Of a stretch of 64,000 bases of DNA, positions 42,598 to 51,800 are shown one piece after another (the first letter of the stretch is position 1; every line of letters begins with the position of its first letter). Made by a program: the position numbers and the translations under genes. The stretch lies in assembly GCA_951799405.1 (NCBI GenBank), contig OX637332.1, forward strand, positions 1,183,001-1,247,000. Direction: 5' to 3'. Below the pieces are notes generated by a model. That model was not told the origin of the DNA. It did no database searches and saw only the letters and a list, made by a program, of their open reading frames with translations. This stretch comes from Agapetus fuscipes. Taxonomy: Eukaryota; Arthropoda; Insecta; Trichoptera; Glossosomatidae.

Positions 42598-42686
42598 TCA
42601 GCAAAAAAGCTTCTGCAATATGCCAGTAATTGATCCGACTACGCTTTCAAAAGTTGCTTCATTTCCATACATCAGGGTCAGTTTTA
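42598..42686 (-). CDS. Possible terminal coding exon of a small - strand gene
   Basis: On the - strand a strong acceptor (tttttatttttacag) is followed by an open frame in phase 2 reading 'KLTLMYGNEATFESVVGSIT' and 'GILQKLFC' to a TGA stop at 42598. Its codons look like coding sequence rather than AT-rich noise. It could be the last exon of the gene whose possible first exon is at 44363-44452, but the phases (0 at that donor, 2 leading bases here) require a middle exon that was not found. The protein is not recognised. Confidence 0.3.
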
Positions 42687-42751
42687 CTGTAAAAATAAAA
42701 GTCAATATTTAAATTAAAGCTACAAATGAAACAAAGTATGAAATTGAATCA

Positions 42752-43042
42752 TACTTTGACTTGCTGGAGTGATGATTTCCGGGATCTGTTGCCGTGGTCT
42801 GTGGGAGCTGGAGCTTCCGCACGTTTCGCCCATTTCTACGATGGCCTTCTTTAGCGTGAAGTATGATGATGAAGATGATCTTGATGAGAACTGTGATCTG
42901 TCAACATACTACTGAAGAAGCCCATCGTAGAAATGGGCGAAACGTCCAGAAGCTCCAGCTCCCACAGACCACGGCAACAGATCCCAGAAAACATCACTCC
43001 AGCATCATCAGCCGGCCGTGTAAGCCTAAAACTCTTTTACTT
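42752..43042. repeat. Inverted pair of Penelope-terminal-repeat-like sequences
   Basis: Left arm about 42761-42855 (- orientation) and right arm about 42908-43000 (+) share 'ccatcgtagaaatgggcgaa', 'aagctccagctcccacagac' and 'cacggcaacagatccc'. The right arm continues 'catcactccagcatcatcag'. A hammerhead-like core lies at the start of the right arm. It sits between the two candidate exons of a small - strand gene. Confidence 0.75.
42912..42946 (+). ncRNA. Hammerhead-ribozyme-like core
   Basis: 'ctgaaga' (fits core C-U-G-A-N-G-A), one extra A, stem II 'gcccat' / 'atgggc' with a 7-base loop, then 'gaaac' and 'gtc'. The order and spacing match a type I hammerhead with very short stem III, as described for Penelope-like elements. 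The extra base before stem II and the absence of a clear stem I make catalytic activity doubtful. Confidence 0.4.
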
Positions 43043-43049
43043 TGACTTG

Positions 43050-44250
43050 TTTTATTATTAAGTAGGAACAATCTTGTAAATTTGAATTTCACTCGGCTGG
43101 CAAACATCACAATCCTTCAGCTAACGAGTTGAGGGTTGACTTAAAACATGCATACACTAAAGTGATAATAATTAAATAATAAATCTAAATGTTTTGTAAA
43201 TAATAAATAAATGCATCATTTACTGGGATCACTCACTGGTTTAAAATTAACTAAATGTTACACAGATTCATACATTAGTGGGCAGCCTTGATTGCATAAA
43301 TAGAAAAGTGTATGTAAGATACAAAAACACACCTAGTGGGTGATTTAGTTTTCATACACATTTTTCAAACTTATTCACATGATCAAGGAGAGCTTACAAA
43401 ATGTTTTTACACTTGATACAAATGAGAGGAAAATCATCAACATGTCAAAATAAATCTGTCTAACACAATGCAACTTTTGAACAATGTTTTTGAATTCAAT
43501 TTGTATGTATGTGTGGTTAAAAATGTAGGTAACTATTTCAATCTGTGGACCAGATATTCATTATTTTGTTTGAATTGTTGCATTATTCAGTGTAAGTAGC
43601 TAGTTCTTAATTTATTAAGTACCTACCAACAAAATTATAAAATAGAATAACTCGATGTCTTTAAAATTACCTTAAATAAGTTAGATTATGTACAAAATAG
43701 ATATAAGCTTGGTATATTTCGTGGTACGTGTTTTATGAGATATAATGCGTAGGTTTACGGGATATATTTAGTAAAGTGTAAAAAAAACATATTTATAAAT
43801 GGATGATACATCATCAGTCTTGTAAAAAAGGATGCTTGTCCTCAAAAATATTTTAACAAAGGATGGAGAAGATTATTCCTACGTTTTATTAAGTATCTTA
43901 GTTATTTTTGTTTTCATATTACGGTTGTCCATTTATTTCATGAGATGGTTGGTATTTATAAACAACAATGACCAAAGAAAATCATTAGGGATAAGCTGAA
44001 GCCATCAATCAACATAAAATATATAAATGGGGTATCTGAGCCGATTTGCGTACCTAAAGAGTGCACCCTAGGGCGTAAGCTTCATATAAACGGGGTCTTG
44101 TAATATTCCATAGTTTCCAGACTATCGTAATTTTTATGTCTCTTTGTGACCGTGCAACATGAATATCTTATTTCATTTTTTAGTTGTTTACCTATTATTC
44201 TGTACGTTTGTTACTATGGGAAACTGAATAGACAGTCTATGTCTATTATA
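43050..44250. other. AT-rich sequence, no gene seen
   Basis: Searched for a middle exon of the small - strand candidate gene; none is convincing. Confidence 0.35.
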
Positions 44251-44362
44251 TTGATCAATGGCTGAAGCATGATATTATTGTAAGTGTGTATAAGCTGGAA
44301 GGAAATGCTGTGAACTCCAAGTTGAAATAATTTAAAAAAATCTTGTTTATCAGAAAACTTAC

Positions 44363-44452
44363 TTGTTCAACCATGGAAGTATATTCAATGGAAGGGCTAT
44401 GAATGTGATTTAGTAACAATCGACATGATGCAACGTCTTTGACACCGTACAT
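44363..44452 (-). CDS. Possible first coding exon of a small - strand gene
   Basis: From ATG (44452) the - strand reads 30 codons, 'MYGVKDVASCRLLLNHIHSP' then 'SIEYTSMVEQ', and ends exactly at a consensus donor 'caa|gtaagt'. About 107-120 bp upstream is a perfect RFX X-box. The composition is less AT-biased than its surroundings. The protein is not recognised; a possible last exon is at 42598-42686. This may be a ciliary gene if the X-box is real, but it could be chance. Confidence 0.35.
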
Positions 44453-44558
44453 TGTTAATAGTGCTGTCTCGCTCACGACATATGAAATGTTTTTGTTATT
44501 TTCTATGTAAGCAACGTGTCTCTACTCCGTCTTCAATCTATTTACACATCACCATGGA

Positions 44559-44572
44559 ATCACCATGGCAAC
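44559..44572. promoter_or_regulatory. X-box (RFX site) match
   Basis: 'atcaccatggcaac' fits the RFX consensus RTNRCC-N2-RGYAAC at every position. X-boxes usually lie within about 200 bp upstream of the start codon of ciliary genes; the ATG at 44452 on the - strand is 107 bp away. Confidence 0.45.
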
Positions 44573-44599
44573 GGACTTTGTTACTAGTTTTGTTTTAAG

Positions 44600-45812
44600 T
44601 ATTAAAATATCTGATAAATTCCGAATTCAAAAATGTTCCGACCTCATTGTGTACGCGATGATTTTCACAAGTATCTATTTATATATAGAAGTTACATACT
44701 TGAAGAAGCAAGTACCTATATATTTGAACATCACTAATTCTAGAAATGGCTGTCACTTTCGCGCACAAAATATTTTGACAAACGAAAAATAAGTTTTATC
44801 AACGTAATCATATAGAATAGTGATTAAAGTGAAATATTATTCCATGTTCTTTTTAACACATTTCGTCTCTTTTGTAGGCACGTTTAGAAAATACCCAGTT
44901 TGGCATTTATATGGATTTTTTTTTCAATTAGGTAACACACCTGTTGACAGTTGGAAGGTTACAGAAAAACTTAATTTGGATTTTTGTATGATGAGTGGGG
45001 TAGCGCATTTCTAATTCTCAAGTATTGATTTCTCAGCCCATCCATTTCTACATATCGATGTATACAACACATTGCATGCGGATAGTTTTGAGGCGCTTGA
45101 ACAGCCAGAGTGGGCTATTTTTGCCAAATAACTTTACATCAACATTGTTTTCAATTTCTTTGTGATATACCTACTATAAAATGTAAACTGAATTATTCTA
45201 CTTACACTTGTCACAAACAAAAAGCGGAAAACTCACTGGAAACTGTCAAAAAAATTGTAAGAAAATTATTATAAAATACCTCAACTGTTTAAAAAAAAGT
45301 ATATTCAATACTTTGCACTGACATTAAAATTAAAACTGGAAAAGATGCATTAAAAAAAACTATAATCAAAAGCAGCATATATGATCAAGCTCATCCTGTA
45401 AGCTTAATTTTCTGTGGTCATCGATAAATAATAATTTAAAGACTTCAAACTATGAAAATTGCATAAATTATACCTTAACTTAATAAGAATCATACAGCCA
45501 ATCTCTCGATATTTACAAATTAACTTGGTAACAAGGAATTATAAAACATATGGACTACAACAATTATGGACTATCAGTTTATAAGAAAAACACAGCGTTA
45601 GGATCGTAAAAAATCTTTGAATCTATGGTAAGCATTGTTCTTTTAGGAATTTATGTGAATATTGAGAGAGGACTGCACAATGATACAATAATAAAATGTA
45701 AAATTACATTAACTAAAGCTAAAATGAGAAATTTATATAACACAACGGATAGTTAAGTTTTACTTTTAGTTATAAACACTGTCGGTGAATGTGGGTTCAA
45801 TGCTGTAAAACC
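44600..45812. other. AT-rich intergenic sequence
   Basis: Small frames (44565-44792, 44820-45014) have no recognisable motif. The right part may include the 3'UTR of the BTB gene. Confidence 0.4.
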
Positions 45813-45813
45813 G

Positions 45814-45819
45814 TTTATT
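45814..45819 (-). terminator. AATAAA overlapping the BTB-gene stop codon
   Basis: On the - strand the end reads 'tctatgTAAATAAAcgg': the last A of the TAA stop begins AATAAA. Further possible signals lie downstream, so the used site is uncertain. Confidence 0.35.
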
Positions 45820-48800
45820 TACATAGAATTAAAATTGATACCCTGGAGATTAAGAGGAGGTCCGTGCAAGTTAATATTTTCTTCACTGAACCTGGGGCGG
45901 CTCATGGAGAAGTCCACGTGTCTGGAGTCGATAAAGCTCATCATCCCTACAGGGTGCGGCGGGCACAGCAGAGTCAGCTGCTGGTCTGAGGTGGCGGGAG
46001 CTTCCTCTCTGGATTCCGGAGGCGGAGACGAGTGCTCTTGTTTTATGCGGTTCTTGATACTCGGCCTCGTATTAGGATACCCCTTTTTCTTATACTCCAA
46101 CCAAAGTGTCCTGTTGTTCACGCCAAACATTCTAGCTGCCTTACAGAATCCGATACCTCCGAATCTCACCGCCTCAAGGGCTCTTTGAAAATTTTCTTCA
46201 GACTGTGGGTTTGTGGTTCTTCGTCTCTTCTGTATGGGGGCTACGGTGGATTGTTCCAGGTTGGGCGCTGCTTGCAGGTTAGAGGGACCCGGTGAGTCTC
46301 CGTCCATTTCTTCCGAGTGGGACTGAACTTGCGGAGGAGACTGGTAGTCATAGCTGTTGATCATTGCTTGCATCCCAAAGGGGTGCATCTCTTGTGGGTG
46401 CATCTGGTTCATGTTCATGGGATGTATGCCGTGCACATTGTTGGTCGGGCCACTGTACCTATGATAGTTCTCCATCAATGGCCACGAACCTGTAAAACAT
46501 CAACAGATATTGATAAATTACCTGATAGAGCATGACAAGCTGCATATTGGCGATTAGTGAACAGCAATGTAATCAATTTAGAACCATTGGTAAGTGCAAT
46601 CACACCTGAAGGACCTTTCAGAAGCCAACTCATAACTAGTGAGCTATTTTTGTTGCTAAGGAATTCTGTGCGAGAGACTCCCCAGATTTCATGTAATTTA
46701 TGACACTTGTTGGAGTGCTGCAGAGGTGTTGGTGTTGGTGAGGAAGTAGTTGATGTTCTGATCCTTTGTAGCAGAGTTTTAGCCGCATGGTTTTGTGCTG
46801 CCTTTGTTTTAAGACACTTGGCGCAAGGAATTTTAAATAAACTCAAGATTTAATTGGAATGGGAACACAGTTCCGGCAAATCATTCCATACACAGACAGT
46901 TTTGCAAAGTTTCTATTGTAAAACCACCAAGTTCTCATAGTTTTGCCATTGGCTTTTAACTAGAGAGGAGGAATAAGTGAGGATTTTTCATCAGAACAAG
47001 CACCGTGATAGTACCGATAGAAGAGGCTGATCATTTCAATCCTTCTTCTACACTTGAAGAACTGCAAGTCTAGGGTAGCTAATAGGGTAATTTTTTTATT
47101 TTTTAATTCATAAAATGGTAGACTACATTTTCAAAAATTAATATGCGTTTTACAAAAAAAAATATCTGGCTTAGGTTTTTAATTACAGCTCTTTCAAATA
47201 AGCGTATTTTCGATTGCGGGTAAAACAGGTAATTTTTTATTTAGGCGGATATGACGTCGATGGATCTTCGGAGTGTATGTATCAACGGGCCCAGGTAGTC
47301 AGTTAGTTAGCAACGTTTTATGTCAAACGTCCCTAAGCTGGCCCCGCTGCGTATTGGTGGGATTCAAATTCTCGGCATTTTATTTTTTAAAGTTATCAAT
47401 GATATCATTATTTTTACCACTTAAAAAATATTTGGTTGTGATCCTTGAAATGTACTCTACACAACCATAGTATTTTAAACTGTTTTCTCCACCACAGCAA
47501 TTACGCTATTAGCTTCACTGACCTTTTTTGTAGGCAATCAAGTTGACCAATTAGTCTCTTTGATGTAGCCGGCCAGAGATCACTGTTGTACGTAATAATG
47601 GAACAGTTTTGTAGTTTGCATAGTCAGTAACTGGGCTGAATAAGATGCCTAGTCATCGGGAGTAGTGTAAGATTCTATGGAATCTTTAATATTTCAGTTC
47701 TGAAGAGAGAAGAAGATGTATGTGGATTGGTTACCTAACAAGACATCTACGAGCTGGAAGATTGAAGAAGCTTGCTGTGGATTGTTGTTGTTAATAAAAT
47801 ATAAAATTTATAGGTGTCGACACTTTAATAATATAATCTAAGTGGCAAAGATATGTAACATTGGGGATTTACACTGTATGCATTATAACAAGCAGACACG
47901 AATAAGTTTGCGCTCGCACATGCCGCATGTGAACCTACAACATAAAAACCCAAATCTCAAATGGACATACACCCTGCAACTCATGCTGTCCTTCCCTAAC
48001 CCAGGGGTGACATTGGCAAAGTAAACTATTTTCTATAGCATGGGTGGTCAGCCGCATACCAACCTATAAGTCAAAGAATAATAATCCAAATTAAAAATGT
48101 CATTGGTGAGAAGATATAATTTAAGACATTCAAATGTGATTGTCTATGAACGGATTGAATCAGTATGATTTAGCTGACAGAAAAGGACTTTTAAACTCCA
48201 GGATTATTTTTACCTTCTTGAGATGATGGTCCGGAAGATTCTTCAAGAGGATGGTCGTCTGGTATGAGATTACAGTCACTTCGGTCTTCTTCAGCATTCT
48301 AAGCAACAAAACAGATTAATCAATTACATTGTAGTAGCAAAGTAAGTAAAATATGTACGGTGGAAATGAAGCATTTGAGAAGCATGACAGGAAAAACTCT
48401 GAGGGATAGAGTTAGGAATGAATGGGTAAAGAAAGAATGTAATTTGAAAGAGGATGAATTGAGATGGTTTGGGCATGTGGAAAGAATGAATGATGATAGA
48501 GTGACAAAGTATGTATTAGGTCCTTACATATGAAATTGGAGTTTTGCCGTACTGGCCACTTTGATCTCAAATATCTCCTCTTTGGTTAAGAATTCCAAAT
48601 TATTTTTTTTTACAGATATTTACTAATGTATTTGTGTTTTGAAAATTGTAATTCATTTGTTCGTTCCTCAATTGTTTTTTTCTTTGCGTCACTCATTTTA
48701 CAAAATGGAAAACTTGAAATATCAGGTTATTTACGAGTAGGAGTTTCACCGTGGCACCTGTGCTGCAGAAACGGCTCGAAGGATTAATGATGTGTATGGC

Positions 48801-51800
48801 GACAGTGTCACAAAATAAAACACAGCGTGTTTTTGGTTCCAACATTTTCGTTCTGGAAATTTCGGCCTGCAGAACAAGCCTCGTGGACAGCTGGAGACCA
48901 AAGTTGATAATGAGGAATTTAAGGCTTTTGTGGAAGCGGATTCATCGCAAACCACGTCCGAGTAAGCTGGAGGCTGCGAAATTAGTGATCCTATTTTAAT
49001 CCACTTGAAGCAAATTGGAAAGGTGAAAAAGCTTGAAAGGTGGGTACCTCACAAATTGGGTGAAGCAAATCAACAAACGCGCGTCGACTGCTGCGTTACA
49101 TTACTCAACCGGCACAATAATGAAGGGATTTTAAATCGAATTATTACCTGTGATAAAAAATGGAACCTGCACAATAATTGTAAGCGCTCATCGCAATGGC
49201 TGAACCCTGCCGAACCAGCCAAATCATGCCCCAAGCGAAAATTGGCTTAAAAAAAGTTACTTGTGAGCGTTTGTTGGACTAGTGCCGGTGTCGTTCACTA
49301 CACTTTTCTTAAATCTGGTCAGACGATTACGTCAGATGTCTATTGTCAGCAACTGCAAACCATGATGAAAAAGCTAGCTGCTAAACAACCGAGGCTGGTC
49401 AATCGCTCTAGGTCACTGCTGCTTCATGACAACGCTAGACCACACACTGCACAACAGACGGCTACCAAATTAGAGGATCTTCAATAGGAATGTTTAAGAC
49501 ATCTCCCGTATTCCCCGGACCTTGCTCCAACAGATTACCATTTTTTTCGAAATTTGGATAACTTCTTGCAAGGGAAAAAATTCAACTCCGATGGGGCAGT
49601 CCAAACCGCCTTCAAAGATTGTATTGATTGCCGTCCGAATGGTTATTTTGGTAAAGGGATCAATGAACTACCTATGAGATGCCAAAAGTGCATAGATAGC
49701 AATGGTACATATTTTGACTTAATAAATATATCATAATTAAAAAAAATCACTTTTCGTTCCTCCCATACAAAACGCCAATTTCATATGTAAAGACCTAATA
49801 TACTGAGGTAGTGTGAAAGGAAAAAGAGGTAAGGGACGACCGAGAAAAGTATGGAGTGATCAGATTGTGGAGATTGTGAAAGAATGGGAAGTACAAAGCA
49901 AGCGTCAAAGAAGAATATGCATGAAATTTTTATTATTTTTATTTTCAACCTTGTTATTTTTTTCCTTCGTATTGCTATATTATGTAGATATGGATTGTTT
50001 GTATCTTTGAAATTTTTAAGTTAATGAAACCTATTATTGGCTTTAAAATATTTTTCTTTCAATTTTCTTGTGAGTTTATGTTCTGTATGTGCTGTTGTTT
50101 CTTTAAATAAAAAAAATAAAATAAAAAAAGGTGATGGATATGAATGAATTGAAAGAGGTATGTAAAGATAGGAAAAAATGGAGGCAGCTCTGAAGAGGCT
50201 CTGGCCACCCCTAGCTGAATGGCGACAGAGTTACAGTTGTAGTAGCTAGCTGTATAAGATGCATGTACTGACAAAAAAAACTTTTTTGATGGAATGACCC
50301 TATTATTATTATTATTGGTAAATTTTTTCTACGCCTTTTCATGACCGTTGGTCATCCCAAAGGCGCTGAAGATTGTATAAATAAGTGAGTTTTCAGGGCC
50401 CTTCTGAAAGCTGCCTCTTTTTCTGTTGTCCGCAGTCCTGCTGGCAATGAGTTCCAGGCCATGGGCGCAGCAACACGGAAAGCACGATCACCAAATACGG
50501 TAGTCGGGTTTCTCCTCGGAAGCTCCAGCGTGCTGCCAATTGTTTGAGTTGACCTCAGTGTCCAGCCTCTCTCGTCCACACACTTTTTCTTGATGAGCTC
50601 TTGCAGATATTCTGGAGCTGCTCCATGCAGAACCTTGTGTGTAATAACGCACAGCTTGAACGTTACCCTCTCAGGTATACGTAACCAGTGTAGCCTTTTT
50701 AGCAGAGGAGTGATGTGGCAGAAATTGGACGAGCTATAGATGAGTCGTGCTGCCGCGTTTTGCACTGACTGTAGTCGACGCAGTTGGTAAGCTGGCTGCG
50801 CTGCATATATTGAGTTGCAGTAATCAATTCTCGAGACCACAAATGCGTGTACCAAGCTCTTGATGGCATCCACTGGGAGGTATCGTTTTATTGACTTTAA
50901 CTGTCTAAGGCCGAAGAAACCCACTTGAATGGTCTTGCTAACGTAGTCACCAAGAGTAAGGCACTGATCAATTTGCACTCCCAGTAATCGTATGCTTTTT
51001 GCTGGCTCAATTATGTTGCCGCATATGGTGACAGGTCCTTGTTCGAGCAAGTGTTTCCTACGAGATGTTCCTATGAAAATGACTTCGGTTTTTTCTGGGT
51101 TCAGCACTAATTGAACCCTATTGAAACCCTATTGAAAAGTAATCTTTAATTTAGCCAAAGAAAAGTAATTTTCTTTGAATTTTTTGGATTTTTACCTTTA
51201 GTTTTGTGTAGTCAATTGCTCAGTTGGTAGAATGCTTGCATTCCATAGCAGAGCGTTAGGGTTCGATCCCCATCAAGGGTGTCAAAAATGATTTCTTGGT
51301 TGAGTGTTACATTTGTATACATATACAGATAGATGCAATGTGGTAATTCTCTAGCAATACCCAATTGCTGTAAGGCTGGATGGACCTATTGTGACCCGTC
51401 TTTAGTAAAAGCAAGGTAATTTATTAAAAGCAATAAATTTTAACTTGTTTATTTATTTTTCAATTTTTTTTCTTCGTTGGGTTCAAATATAAAACTGCCT
51501 TTACCAAAGACCGGTCACCATTGGTCCGTCCAGCCTTACACCAACTGGGTCTTGCTTGAGAATTGGCGCTTTCTACAGCAACGATCAAGCTCGCAGACTG
51601 CTCTGGATGTGTGATTCACATAAAAACAGCGCTCAGCAAATAAATCAGCCTAAGATTATTATTATTGTACGGAATGTGCGGTTTTTAAATATAGCGCCAA
51701 GAGAGCGTCATCCGCGCCGGCGCACATAAATGTGTGGCCGTTGTCTTTGAGAACCAGGAGGAGTTCTTTGCATGTTAGGCTACGCTAAACAAATTACTTT

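Larger units (their letters stand above)
48353..50250 (+). mobile_element. RTE-type LINE copy (family 2) split by mariner and a poly(A) insertion
   Basis: Pieces 48353-48515, 49799-49925 and 50130-50250 join into one family 2 C-terminal region: 'GKTLRDRVRNEWVKKECNL', 'RWFGHVERMNDDRVTKYV', 'GKRGKGRPRKVWSDQIVEIV' and the tail 'ggccacccctagctgaatgg' with TTACAG-type end. It lies in BTB intron 3. Confidence 0.85.

Noticed and set aside
46475..46846. 123-aa - strand frame next to the last BTB exon
   Set aside because: It crosses the intron and a reverse LINE 3' fragment; it is not an extension of the BTB protein because the acceptor at 46490 defines the exon.
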